Shown here: positions 1 to 10,989 of the stretch, in pieces
How positions within the stretch are numbered: the stretch's first letter is position 1
How the letters are laid out: each line of letters opens with the position of its first letter
Source: Nageia nagi
Taxonomy: Eukaryota; Pinophyta
Assembly: GCA_050084985.1 (NCBI GenBank)
Contig: JBITNC010000001.1
Location: 50,344,001 to 50,408,000, forward strand
DNA: 64,000 nt
Reading direction: 5' to 3'
The notes under the pieces: generated by a model
What the model was told of the DNA's origin: nothing
The model's database searches: none
The model's input: only the letters and a program-made list of their open reading frames with translations
Translations under genes and position numbers: made by a program

Positions 1-2
1 TT

Positions 3-176
3 AATCTCAATATTCCAGCCTCTGAGTCAGATTCAAGATTCTGGATATCTTCAGCTGCACCAATTGAAGAAAGAGAAAGAGATAAATTTGATCTTGATTA
101 TATCCATCCACCAATGGTCATTGAGCAACATATTCGTGAATGCATCGATTGCATGTGGATCAATTTAAACTTGTAA
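3..176 (+). other. 3' end of an unrecognised open reading frame
   Basis: A frame open from the window edge runs 57 codons to a TAA at 174. It is polar in the middle (a run of Glu/Arg/Asp) and ends in MWINLNL. I do not recognise the family. It may be the tail of a gene or of another transposon that starts outside the window. The next frame downstream belongs to copia element A and is unrelated. With no start and no domain visible, coding status is uncertain. Confidence 0.3.
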
Positions 177-295
177 ATTTCTATATTTGACATCATCTTG
201 CTCTATTTTGCCTTGTTTGAGCAAAGATTGTTTATATTTCAAATATAGTAAATTATCTACTTCTTTTGTGACTTTGTAACTTTTCATCTTACAAA

Positions 296-1420
296 ATGCA
301 TTCCTTAGTAAGCATTATTGGGGTTGTTTTGACTGGTCAAAACAATTGGTTAGAATAGTATAGGAAGATAAAAAATACACTCATATTCAATGATTTTTAG
401 GAAGGTATATGCGATGGAAAAACCAAACCCATCAAACCAACTAATGACAAAGAGCTCATGGTTTGGAACATGAAGAATTGCAAAGCGTATGCTCTAATAG
501 CTACTTCTATATATGAAGAAGTCAATCGACATATCAATTCAATTGATGATGCTTAGAGTGCACTAGAAAAGTTAAAAGAGTTGTATGACTCTCATTCAGC
601 GTTGGAACTCATCCAACTTCAGTTAAAGCTCTTCAATTTACAGTTGTAGAATAATGATCCCATAGCATTTATTTCAGAAATAAGTCCAATAATGTATGAT
701 ATCGAGGCTACAGGTGTTGAAATTGATATTTCTCTTGCAACCTTGATCAAAGCTCTCTATCCCACATACTCAACTTATCTTGAATCACTTCAAGCGAGTG
801 GATAATTAGCCACCCTCACCTTCAAAACTTTGTTAGAAAAGATTACAGAGCATGAAAAAGCTTTTAGAAAGAAGACCAATGATGCTTCAGATATTGTTTA
901 CAATGCTCATTCAGAGAAGAATGATGCTTCTTATGTAGATAGTAGCAATAGAGGTCATGGTCAGAAAAATTTCAGAGGCAGAGGAGGTAGAAATCAAGGA
1001 GGTCGTGGAGATAAAAGGGAGAAGTCAAATTTATATTGCACTCGATGCGATAGAAAAGGCCATGAAGCTGCTACATGTCACATTCCATGGGAGAAAATTA
1101 TTGAAATGAAAGAGCAACAAGGTGATCAGAGTAAGAACTCTGCATCTGCTCATTTTGTTACAAATGAATGTAACATTAGTCTTAGTGACCTAATGAATAC
1201 TTCATATGTATCATGGGAAGATGCATGGTTGCTTGATACAGGAGCAACATGTCATATGACTTTCAGGAGGGATTTATTTGAAGAATTGAATGAAGATATT
1301 GATGGTGTAGTCTACTTCGCAAATCGATCAAAACTTAAGCCATCTGGAATTGGCTTAATCAGGCTTAAACTACTAGGATTTCTATATTTTATGCTTCAAA
1401 ATGTACTTTATCTTCTATAA
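296..1420 (+). pseudogene. Element A gag and protease (broken)
   Basis: Starting from the ATG at 296 the frame holds to 1420 without a frameshift but has in-frame stops at 356, 398, 554, 647 and 803. The N-terminal part matches the copia gag pattern (GQNNW, then KLKELYDSHS). A CCHC zinc knuckle (C-x2-C-x4-H-x4-C) lies at 1037-1078 and the aspartic protease active site DTGA at 1235-1246. The last 197 codons are open. The stops are single-base changes in a frame otherwise kept, so this is decay by point mutation rather than rearrangement. Confidence 0.85.
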
Positions 1421-2722
1421 TTGAGAAGAAATTTGCTTTCCCTTGTTCTTGTTCGATAACAAGGACATACCATCCATATGTTCGATGGCAAGGTGGAAAT
1501 ACGACAATCTCCTAACAACAAAGTTGTGATGCTTGGTTTGGAAGATGGAAAGCTATTGAAACTCACTGGTGCTTCTATTTGATCGAAGGAATTTGCATTC
1601 CTTACACATCAAGAAAAAGGTACACTTCCCTCAAGTCTTTTGTGGCATGCTAGATTTGGGCACCTTAATTTTGATGACCTACATCTTTTAAAGAAACAAG
1701 GTTTTAGTGGTTTTCCTATAATACCTAGGAACATTACCCCTTGTGAAGCATGTATCCTAGGAAAGCACCACAAGCAACCATTTATAAATTCCCAATGGAG
1801 AGCCATTAGAAAACTTGAACTAGTTCATTCTGATTTGTGTGGTCCATTTTCAGTACCTTCTGCAACTGGTAATAGATATATTATGACATTCATTGATGAT
1901 TATTCTAGGATGTCTTGGGTTTATTTCTTAAAACATAAGTCTGAAGCTTTTTCCAAATTCAAAGACTTTCATGTAAGTATTGAAAATGAAGCTCATACTC
2001 ATATAGGTATCCTTCATTCAGATAATGGGGGGGGAATAAACTTCAAATGACTTCAAATCTTAATTACACCAACATGGGATTAAACATCAGACTATTGTTC
2101 CCTATAACCATAACAAAATGGGGTTGCTAAAAGATTGAACAGAACTCTATTGAACATGGCCCATGCAATGATATTCTTCAAGAATGTCAAAATTATGTTT
2201 TGGGGTGATGCAGTTCAATGTGCTATTTATTTGAGAAACAAATCTCCTTCTCATGCTCTCAAATATAAGACTCCATTTGAAATGTGGTTTGGTCGTATTC
2301 CTTTTGTACGTCATCTTAGGATCTTTGGTTCCACCTGTTATGCGCTCATACCTAAGGAACAACATAGCAACCTTGAAGCTAGGAGTCGAAAGTGTATTTT
2401 CTTGGGCTATTCAGACACTACCAAGGGATACAAGCTTTATGATGAGGTAAACAAGAAGTTTCTCTTTGCAAGAGACATTATATTTCTTAAATTTTCCAAA
2501 AGTGATAATACTATTGAGCGGCAGATTGATCATCTTGATAAGTTTACCCATGGAAAGCATTATTTTGAAAAAGATTATGAAATTCCAAATCTTGAGGGGG
2601 AAATTCCTATATTGGATCCAAATTTGGAATTTTTGCCATTTGTTCATGAAGAACAAGCACCAAGAGTACCTCCTCTACTAGGTTCTTCCAGTTCATCGAT
2701 GCCAGTATCTGAGCATCAGTGA
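1421..2722 (+). pseudogene. Element A GAG-pre-integrase and integrase (broken)
   Basis: The zinc-binding region is seen from 1640 (HARFGHLN followed by CEACILGKHH, the H-x-H/C-x2-C pattern). The catalytic core follows: LVHSDLCGPF holds the first Asp and HSDNGG the second. The frame breaks just after DNGG, at a G7 run near 2028-2034, which is a likely slippage site. It resumes at 2135 with NRTLLNMAHAM, the region after the catalytic Glu. The C-terminal part to 2722 has the usual copia pattern (PFEMWFGRIP, LRIFGSTCYA, CIFLGYSD). It would insert cDNA into the host chromosome if intact. Confidence 0.85.
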
Positions 2723-2967
2723 GATGAAGTAATTCAAGGAATTGATCGATTAAGTCTTGATGGAAGTGAAGCTCCATCTCAGCTTAGTGATCAACCAGAA
2801 TCATCTCAGAGAATTCCAATATGGTCCCAAAAAATACTTGAAAGTGTTCATCCTGATGAAATTGGAAAGACAGGAACTCGAAGTTCCTACCAGACAAGAT
2901 AAGAAAGTGGAGCAGTAGAAGATTTAGTTTCAGGTGATGAATATTCTTTTGATATGGAATTGAATTG

Positions 2968-4519
2968 TTCTGCTGATTTTGAACCAACTTCTTTTAAAGA
3001 AGCTATTTCTCATGATGCTTGGAAAGAAGCTATGAAGAAAGAGTATGATGCTCTCATCAAGAATGGGACATGGAAGTTGGTAGATCCATAATATGGAATC
3101 AAACCTATTGGATGCAAGTGGGTTTACAAGAACAAGTATAAATCAGACGGTTCACTTGATAAAAATAAAGCGAGGCTTGTTGCAAAAGGTTTTACACAAA
3201 GAGAAGGCATTGACTATGATGAGACTTTTGCTCCTACAGCTAAATGGGCTACCATTCGTACTTTATTGATAATGGCAGCTCAACATAAGTGGAAGGTTCA
3301 TCAAATGGATGTAAAGACAACTTTCCTGAATGGTGATCTAAAAGAGAATGTTTACATGACACAGCCTAAGGGATTTGTAGTTAAAGGTCAAGAGCATAAG
3401 GTATGCAAACTTATCAAGTCATTGTATGGATTGAAGCAAGCTCCTTGTGCATGGTATGAAAAGCTTACTGAATATCTTTTAAAGTTAAAATTCAAGCACT
3501 ACAACCTTGATGATGCAACTTTGTTTGTTAAGAAATTTGGCAACACTATTGTATATTTAGTGGTGTATGTAGATAATCTATTGATTACAGGGAACAATGA
3601 GAGATATATAGCATCTGTGAAACAGGAATTGAAGAAAGGATTTGAAATGACAGATATGGGCCTGCTTCACTACTACTTGGGTGTTGAAGTAAATCAAACA
3701 CCAAGTTACATATTTATTTCCCAAAAGAAGTACATTGGAGAATTGTTGAATAAATTTAGTATGGAAGATTGCAATCCTCTCTCTACTCCAATGGAACAAA
3801 ATTTGAAGTTGAAATCAATTGAGGGAAATCAATTTGAGGATGCTACTAAATTCAGACAGTTGATAGGAAGTCTCATTTATCTAACCACAACTAGACCAGA
3901 TATTTCATTCATGGTTGGAATTCTTTCTCGATTTATGCACACACCTTGTGAAGGTCATTGGCTAGCAGCGAAGAGAGTTCTTCGATATTTGAAAGGAACT
4001 CAAGATTATGGGCTAAAATATTCCAAGGTTAGAGACTTCAAACTAGTTGGATATTCTGATTCAGACTTTGTTGGTGATAAGGAAAATGGAGTTTCAACTT
4101 CAGGATATCATATGAGTCTTGGATCAGCCGCTATTTCCTGGGGATCATGAAAATAGACTGTTCCAATAGATTCCACTACTGAGGCAGAATATGTGGTTGT
4201 AGCAGAAGCAACAAAAGAAATTGTGTAGCTCAGGAAAATACTAGAAGATTTGTAGGAGAAACAAGTGCTTCCAACTCCACTGTTAATCGATAATACTTCT
4301 GCAATCAAATTGGCCAAGAATCCAAAGTTTCATGATCGAACAAAACATATCAATACAAAGTATCATTTGATTTGACATCATGTAGAGGCCAAGACAATTT
4401 GGGTGAAACATTTTTCCACTGAAGAACAAATCGTAGACATCTTCACTAAGGCGCTTGGAAGAGAAAAGTTTGAGAAATTTATATCAATGTTTGGACTTAC
4501 AAATACCCCTTCAGATTAA
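2968..4519 (+). pseudogene. Element A reverse transcriptase and RNase H (broken)
   Basis: From about 2968 the RT reads DAWKEAMKKEYDAL, then CKWVYKNKY and ARLVAKGFTQ, with a stop near 3090. It is then open from 3266 to 4150 (QMDVKTTFLNGDL, SLYGLKQAPCAWYEKL). The catalytic motif at 3566-3577 reads YVDN where copia has YVDD, so one metal-binding Asp is lost. RNase H follows with YSDSDFVGD, then TTEAEY and DNTSAIKLAKNP after the stop at 4150, ending at a TAA just before the polypurine tract. At least four more stops lie in RNase H. Confidence 0.88.
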
Positions 4520-4528
4520 GGGGGGGAA

Positions 4529-4781
4529 TGTTAAAAACCATAATCTTATTATGGTATTTGTAAATATTTAGAAATTAGACATGTGTCAATGACAAGTGTC
4601 ATTTGAAGTTAGCTAGAGAAATTTTAGCTTAGTGCTTAGGCAGGTAAATTAGTTAGGATGAGGTGTACACTTAGTTGCACCATTTTAGGAGTTTGTTAGT
4701 TAACCACTTTTGTGATCTATATATTGTAAATTATTCTTGAGTTAATTGAAGTATCTTGGAGTTTTATGATCCATTCCTACA
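4529..4781 (+). repeat. Element A 3' LTR (putative)
   Basis: It follows the polypurine run at 4519-4528 and begins TGTTAAAAACC. It probably ends at CCTACA near 4781, just where similarity to the family B leader starts (ATATGACTTATTTGGGG). Without a second copy in the window the right boundary is uncertain by about 10 bp. Length of about 250 bp is normal for a short copia LTR. Confidence 0.6.
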
Positions 4782-5399
4782 AATATGACTTATTTGGGGA
4801 ACCATGAGGTGAGGATAGGTGGACTAGAACTTTTAATTTCAATGATCCAAATTGTGAAAAGTTTGTACTTTTTCATCGCCCCTAAATCCTCTATTAGTTT
4901 GGACATAACTCCAATAGGTGGATAGATATGTTTGTAGTGATACCATATGCTTGCATGCCCATTCAAGATTATCCTAATAACCTAGGTTAAATCTTGAAAC
5001 CTAATCAAACTAAATAATTTGACTGATCTAGTAAACGTTATAACCTTAAAAAATAGTAAGTACTTCTCTTTGTGAGAAAGTATAATACTGACCAAAGTAA
5101 ACTGGTTGAGGATTAGTAATACTTGGGCTCCTCTTATGTGGGAATCTAAGTGAAAGCCTAATTTTAAATAAGAAAATAAGCCTCAATAATGTCACTTTAC
5201 TTCTACAATTATTGAGAAGAGAAATGTATTTGGGTACCTGGATTATTATTTGAGTTGTATAACATTTGCACTAGTGAATCAAAATAAGCATGTCTTAGTT
5301 AATTAAATATAACATATATTACTTACTTGGTTAAAAATTAATATATAATGTTATTTATTGAACCATATGCTTATTATTTTTCATATTCTTATGTAGCAA

Positions 5400-6340
5400 A
5401 TGGGAGACTCCTTTTTACCCAAACACATTCTTAACATTTTCAACTTTGGTATTTGGAAACCTCAAATGAGAGTTCAATTTTAGGTAAGGAAGCTTTGGCA
5501 AATAGTGAATGAGAACTTTGTATCTCCTACAGATGAGAAGGCATTAGAGGTTTACAACATGAAGAATGAGTTGGCAACCTTTATGATCTTTTATGCAGTT
5601 TTAAATGATGTGCTCCTGATGATTTTCTCTTCAACCTCAGTAAAGGAAGCTTAGGATAAGCTTAAGCAAATCTACCTTGGTTTAAAGTTTTCAAAAAGTT
5701 TATCATTCTCCAAAAATTGCTTCAATCTCATCAAGGGGAAGTTGAAAATGTGGCTATTTACTTGAAAAAAATCATTGACCTTAGGACTCAACTTGTTGCT
5801 TGTGGGTGTAATTGGATCAATGATGAGTTCATGGTTTTTATAATTCTCAAATCCTTTCTTTAAAGTTTGATAACTTTATGATGGTTATGGAAACAAGGCT
5901 TGATGATGAAGAAGAAGTCTTTTTCATTGAGAACCTTTCTAAGCTCCTTTTGAAGGATGAGAAAAACCTTAATAAAAAGGTGTTGATTTCTTCTCCTAAG
6001 GATAATAATGTTTCTCTAGGAGCAACCAAAACTCTTTTCAAGAAAAATTTCACTCATCATAAAAAATCTTATCCTTCTTCCCCCAAAATGTTTTAGAAAA
6101 GAGGCAACAGTAACAATAGGAACATCAACAGCAATAAGAACAATACTAACAACAACTAATTCAAGCAAAGAGATGGAAAAGTTAAAATAAACAATCCAAA
6201 TGTTAAGGCAAAGTTTGATAGAAATTATAACTATTATGGCATCCAAGGTCACAAAGAAGTTGATTGCTACAAAAAAAAAGAGAAAAAAGAATAAATACAA
6301 TGAAAATGTAATGAACTTCAAATGAAATAAGAATATTCAA
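5400..6340 (+). pseudogene. B1 gag (broken)
   Basis: The start ATG GGA GAC TCC is shared in position with B2 (38516) and B3 (49094). The text then follows the copia gag (UBN2-like) pattern: LWQIVNENF, TDEKALEVYNMKNEL, then SVKEA-stop-DKLKQIYLG. A frameshift follows and the C-terminal part is readable at 5878-6096 (TRLDDEEEV...SKLLLKDEK). The zinc knuckle near 6220 reads YNYYGIQGHKEVDC, so the first pair of Cys has become Tyr. This Cys loss is seen in B1 only as far as I can tell. Confidence 0.75.
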
Positions 6341-6379
6341 ACTAATTTGCTGCAATGCTCTACTTCATGTCTTGCACTT

Positions 6380-7730
6380 TTTTATCTGATTGAATTATTG
6401 ATTATGGTTGCACTAATCACATATGCTTTGAAAAAAATAAATTTGAAAATTTTTACAAGTATAAGAAATATGCAGTTGTGATAGGTGATAACTCTGTCCT
6501 TGAAGTCTAAGGCATTGGAAGTGTGTTGATTCATGAGAAGGTTCTTGAAAATGTGCTCTATATTTTTAAACTTAGGATGAACCTTCTCTCCATGATTCAA
6601 GTTGCAAGGAAAGGGTACTCTTTTGAGTTTGATTCTTAATCTTGTTGCATTAAGAAAGGACTTACCACATCGGTTAAAGGATCAATGAAATATGATCTAT
6701 ACATTATGGATAAAGTTCCAATAAAGATGTGTCTTGCTATAAGTGTGTGTTCTAGAGGAAATCTTTGGCACCTTCATTTAGGGCACCTTAACCACAAGAG
6801 TATTCAAGTCATGAAAAACCAAAAACTTGTGAAAAGTTTCCCTCTTATTTCACCTTCAATTGGTCTATGTGAGAAGTGCTTCTTCGATAAGATGCATAGG
6901 TAAGAATTAGAAAAAAATAAGGCAACAATAGCATCTCAACCTCTTCAACTTATGCATTTAGATTTTATGGATCCATTTAAGACTAATTCACTTAAAGGAG
7001 CATCTTACATCTTTACATTTATTGATGACTTTAATAGGATGACCTTTGGGTATCTACTTAAGCACAAGGATCAAACCTTTGAGAGTTTTAAGTTTTTTAA
7101 AGCCTTTGTTGAGAATCAAACTAACCTTAAAATCAAAATGTTAAGATCAGATAATGGGGGAGAATATAATAGCAATGATTTCAATGACTATTATGCTAAG
7201 TATGGAATCAAAAGGTAGTTTATGATTCCTTACACTCCTTAATAGAATGGTGTTGCTAAAAGAAAAAATAAGATAATTATGGAGATGGTTATATGCATGT
7301 TGGGTAATATTCCTAGTTTCTTATGGGTGAAGCCATGAGCACTAGTATTTACATTTTAAATAGGTATCCCACAAAATTTGTTTAAGAAAAAACTTCTTTG
7401 GAGGCATGGTTAGAAACAAAAACTAACATTTATCACCTTAAGGTATTTAGTTGTGAAGCATTCTCTTATATTATTTTTGAGAAAAAGAAGTTGGATAAAA
7501 GAGCTAAAAATGCATCTTCGTGTGTCATGATAGTCAATATAGAGGCTACAAGCTCTACTCTTCATATTATAAAGTAGTTTTCATTTCAAAGGATGTAAAA
7601 TTCAATAAACTTCTTAAAGAATTTACTTCTAATGAAGATGTTGATGATCCAAACAACTCATTAGTTGCTCCTAGCTGGTTGGATATTGATATAGTCAAGT
7701 CACTTTAGGAACAAAACTCTCTAAATCAAA
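6380..7730 (+). pseudogene. B1 protease remnant and integrase (broken)
   Basis: The protease core near 6395 reads IIDYGCTNH, where B2 keeps IVDSGCTNHLCFEK. The GAG-pre-integrase zinc region is open at 6685-6903 (WHLHLGHLNHKSI, then CEKC). The catalytic core is open at 6952-7218 (MHLDFMDPF, FIDDFNRMTFGYL, LRSDNGGEYNSNDF). It is followed after a stop by NGVAKRKNKIIMEM, where K replaces the usual catalytic-region Glu of NGVAERKN. The stretch to 7708 is the C-terminal extension. Confidence 0.8.
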
Positions 7731-7789
7731 GGGTAACAAGAAGTATGATCTTGAATAAATACTTATTTACCAAAATTGATAATAAGCAT

Positions 7790-9345
7790 GAGCCTTCATC
7801 CTTCAAAGAAGCTTCAAAGCACGAGTGCTAGATGGAAGCCATGAAAATGGAGTATTAAATGCTTATATAAAATAAAACTTAGGATTTGGTTTCTTATCCT
7901 AATGAAAAAAATACAATTGGCAATAAGTGGATCTACAAGGTCAAGTATAATCCTATTGGGGATATTAAGAAATATATGACAAGGTTAGTAGCCAAAGGTT
8001 TTCCTCGAAAATATGATGTAGATTATGAGGACACCTTTGCTCTCATGGTAAATATGCCTACTATGAGAATTATCTTTGTTCTTTTTATAGCTCAAATATG
8101 GAAAGTTTTTTAACTTGACATTAAGAGTGCATTTCTGAATGGTGACTTAGATGTGAAAATTTTCATGAATCAACTAGAAGGGTTTATTGTGGAAAGCAAA
8201 ATGTCCTTTATGTGCAAGTTAAAGAAGTTATTATATGGACTTAAACAAGCACCTAGATCTTGATATAGAAAGATTTCAAGGTATTTTATAGTCATTGTTT
8301 TCTCCAAGTTCTTTTTAGAATTCAATTTATATGTGCTCACTCAAAGAAAAGATGTGGTCTTGATTCTCCTTTATGTGGATGATCTTTTATTACTAAGAAT
8401 AATTATGAAATCATTCAAGAGTGCATATCCAAACTTAAGGCAATGTTTGAAATGATTGAGCTTGGTCTCTTATACTAGTATCTTAGAATGCAAATGTATC
8501 AATACAAGGATTGTATTTATCTCAATCAATCTAAGTATATATTAGACATCTTGCAGAAGTTTGAAATGGAGGAGTGTAGATATGCTATGATCCTAGTTTC
8601 TCTTGAAATCACTATTTCTCTAAGCTTTAACTCTTGGTTGGTTGATGATACAACTTATAGAAAATTAATTAGTAATATTCTATATTTGACTATTTCTAGG
8701 CCATATATTGCCTTTGCAATGAATCTAATGACATGATTCATACAAAAATCATATTTTTAGCACCTCAATGCTATTAAGCAAATCTTAAGGTATGTTGCAG
8801 GGGTGAAGGATCTTGCATTAAAGTATTCTAAGTTGCCCTCATTTGTTCTTTTAAGGTTCTAGATTTTGATTATGGGAGAGATAGAGATGATAGAAAATCA
8901 ACCTCTATGTATGTTTTTAGCATTAGTTTAGGTGCTATCTCTTGGGCTTCCAATAAGTAGCCTATTGTTTCTCTTTCCACCATAGAAGCTAAATATCATG
9001 CCATGTCTATTGAAACTTAGGAAGTTATTTGGATAAGGCATATTTTGAAAGAAATTAGATATGATCAAGTTGGCTCATATTTGATTTCTTCAGATAATCA
9101 ATTGACTATTTCTTTGGCTAATAATCATGTGTTTCATTAGAGAATAAAACATGTGAAAATCCATGCTCATTTTATTAGAAAGAAGGTTCTTGATGGCATC
9201 ATACACCTGGAGTATTATCCATCCACCTTGAACTATATTACTTTGTTCACCAAACCCCTCATAGAAGCTCAATTCTGTAAGCTTAGGGATGCTATCAGGT
9301 TGGTGAAGTTTCCCTCAAAGGGAATGAATTTTGAATTCTTATATT
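7790..9345 (+). pseudogene. B1 reverse transcriptase and RNase H (broken)
   Basis: RT is readable from NKWIYKVKYN (about 7920) through RLVAKGF, LDIKSAFLNGDLD, LLYGLKQAPRS and an intact YVDD box at 8372-8383. The part at 8488-8736 gives the fingers-to-thumb stretch (YLNQSKYILDILQKF). RNase H is in pieces (SISLGAISWAS near 8930, STIEAKYHAMSIET near 8980). The end at 9153-9347 reads KIHAHFIRKKVLDGIIHLEY, the copia RNase H tail. No frame longer than about 90 codons survives. Confidence 0.8.
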
Positions 9346-10051
9346 GAATTCATGTTTATGATGACAACTTCATCCCTAGGAGGATTTTATGTGGTGTAGT
9401 ATTGATTTTATTATACACCTTCATAGTAAGTTCACTCTTCATAAGGAACTTGTTATACAAATTTTTTAAAGCCAAAAGATTGGCTAATCTAGCACTATTC
9501 GGTTATCCATGTGTGAGGAAATTTTATATGTATTTTGGAACTATTCGGTTATCCATATGTGAGGAACTTGTATATTTATGCTCTATTTTGCAATGATAAT
9601 CAACACATGTTTTATATACAATAGATGATTATGAGTTTTTTGGCTTGGCATCTTTTTGATGACTTATAGTGCACCATTGATTAATTTATGATGGTATTTG
9701 TTTGATTCATCTATCCCTTTTGATATGAATATGTTGCATCTAATTGATCTTGTTATTTGATTTTCTTATGACTTGTAGGTTCTTTTGAGATTGCAGGTTA
9801 CTTACTTCAAGTATGCAGGATCTTGGAGACTTTTTATGACTTCCAATTGGATGACTACTTCATGTACATTGAAATCGATTATGGTTAATGATTGTATTTA
9901 GCAAAGTAGTGAGTCTCAAACTAGATCTTTCTTACTTCACATATATGTAAAAAATGCTCATCTCCATTGTATCTATTTGGAGGAGAACTCTCTTACTTTC
10001 TCTCTTTTTTCTCTCTTATTCGCTTTATCTCAATATTGCATTAAGAGGGAG
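9346..10051 (+). other. B1 3' untranslated region with short tandem repeat and polypurine tract
   Basis: A non-coding tail between RNase H and the LTR. It has two copies of a unit of about 50 bp built on CACTATTCGGTTATCCATRT-GTGAGGAA (about 9496-9576). B2 has two copies (about 42735-42815) and B3 four (about 53128-53310). The polypurine tract TTAAGAGGGAG lies at 10041-10051, directly before the LTR. Confidence 0.7.
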
Positions 10052-10301
10052 TGTTGGAATGTATAATGCATTATTGTAAAAGTTTTGTAATAATATTATA
10101 TGTAAGTTTACTAATACTTAAGGGTATAATTGATATCTTAAATATTTAAGTGAATATAATAATGTAACTTGTCCTACACTCCATGTCATGCTTTTGTATA
10201 TTAGGTAAAAGGGTGATCCCAAAAGGGATTTTGACCTATAAATAGAAGGCTTCCTCTTTGGATCATATGCCAATTTGTGGAGTAAAGTTATATTATAGTA
10301 T
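10052..10301 (+). repeat. B1 3' LTR, truncated after about 250 bp
   Basis: It begins TGTTGGAATGTATAATGC and follows the 499-bp B2 LTR through the TATA region (CCTATAAATAGAAGGC near 10230) to GTGGAGTAAAGTTAT. Near 10300 it switches to text that matches the pre-LTR tail of the family (TACTTCAAGT...) rather than the rest of the LTR. The second half of the LTR is therefore missing. Confidence 0.82.
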
Positions 10302-10989
10302 ATACTTCAAGTGGGCAAGCTCATGGAGGCTCACAAGTCAACTTAATGTTGATCGACTACACTTATAGTGAAACCAATGGTGGTTAATGATTGTATTGTA
10401 AACTATTTTTCAAATGGTATTGTAATGAGTCTCAAACTAAGATCTTGCTTATTTCTCAATGATGTAAACATTCTCATCTCCATTTGTATCTCTTTGGAGG
10501 AGAACTCTATCTTTCTTCTTTTCTCTATGCTCTATGCCAATATTACATTAAGGGGGAGTGTTAGAATTTGTAATGTAATATTGTATAATATTTCTATATA
10601 ATATAAATTCAATTAATATTTAAAGTATTATTAGATACCTTAAAGTATTGAGGGAATAAAAATAGGAATAGGATTAAAATTAGGTAAATGATTAAAAATA
10701 GAAAAGGGGTTAATTATAGAGTGGGTTTCTTCTTATAAAAAGAGAAAAACCTTCCCCTCTCAGTTACACACAATTGTAATGCAAGCTTTGCTATAGGTTT
10801 AGAGTGAAAGAGAGAGAGAAGATATTTTGTAAGAGAGAATAAGAAGATCTTAGTTAGTGGACATACTCCCAAGGAGGGAGGAACCAGTTTATATCTTATG
10901 TTATTTGCAAGACTGACTTGATATATTATGCTATTATGTTGATGTTGAAAGTGCCTTCTTAAGATCTTGGTAGAGTAGAAGTTAATTCA
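10302..10989 (+). mobile_element. Family B' fragment: 3' tail, polypurine tract and LTR
   Basis: 10302-10549 is a second copy of the B-type 3' tail: it aligns with B1 from TACTTCAAGT near 9805 through GGTTAATGATTGTATT and GAGTCTCAAACTA. The polypurine tract AAGGGGGAG at 10550-10558 precedes an LTR at 10559-10989 that starts TGTTAGAATTTG and probably ends AATTCA. The LTR is clearly related to B only in its second half (AGTTAGTGGACATACTCC...GGAGGAACCA) and has its own TATA-like box near 10734 (TTATAAAAAG). It is a diverged subfamily joined to B1 by recombination or template switching. Confidence 0.72.

Larger units (their letters stand above)
296..4781 (+). mobile_element. Ty1/copia element A, decayed, no 5' LTR seen
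   Basis: A copia-type polyprotein in the standard order gag, protease, integrase, reverse transcriptase, RNase H can be read from 296 to 4519. It is followed by a polypurine tract (4519-4528) and a putative 3' LTR starting TGTTAAAA. Upstream of gag I find neither a matching LTR nor an initiator-Met primer-binding site (TGGTATCAGAGC), so the 5' end is lost, diverged or outside the window. At about 4781 the sequence passes into the leader of a different copia family (B1). Either A inserted into B1 or a deletion joined them. Confidence 0.88.
4782..10301 (+). mobile_element. Ty1/copia family B, copy B1 (truncated at both ends)
   Basis: B1 is colinear with the full-length copies B2 and B3 but begins inside their leader: the stretch ATGACTTATTTGGGG also occurs near 37905 and 48484. 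It has lost the 5' LTR, the primer site and about 2 kb of leader. The polyprotein (gag 5400, integrase about 6685-7330, RT about 7880-8740, RNase H about 8850-9345) carries many stops and frameshifts. The 3' LTR starts at 10052 after PPT TTAAGAGGGAG and is cut short near 10301. Junctions with A on the left and B' on the right are both abnormal. Confidence 0.88.
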
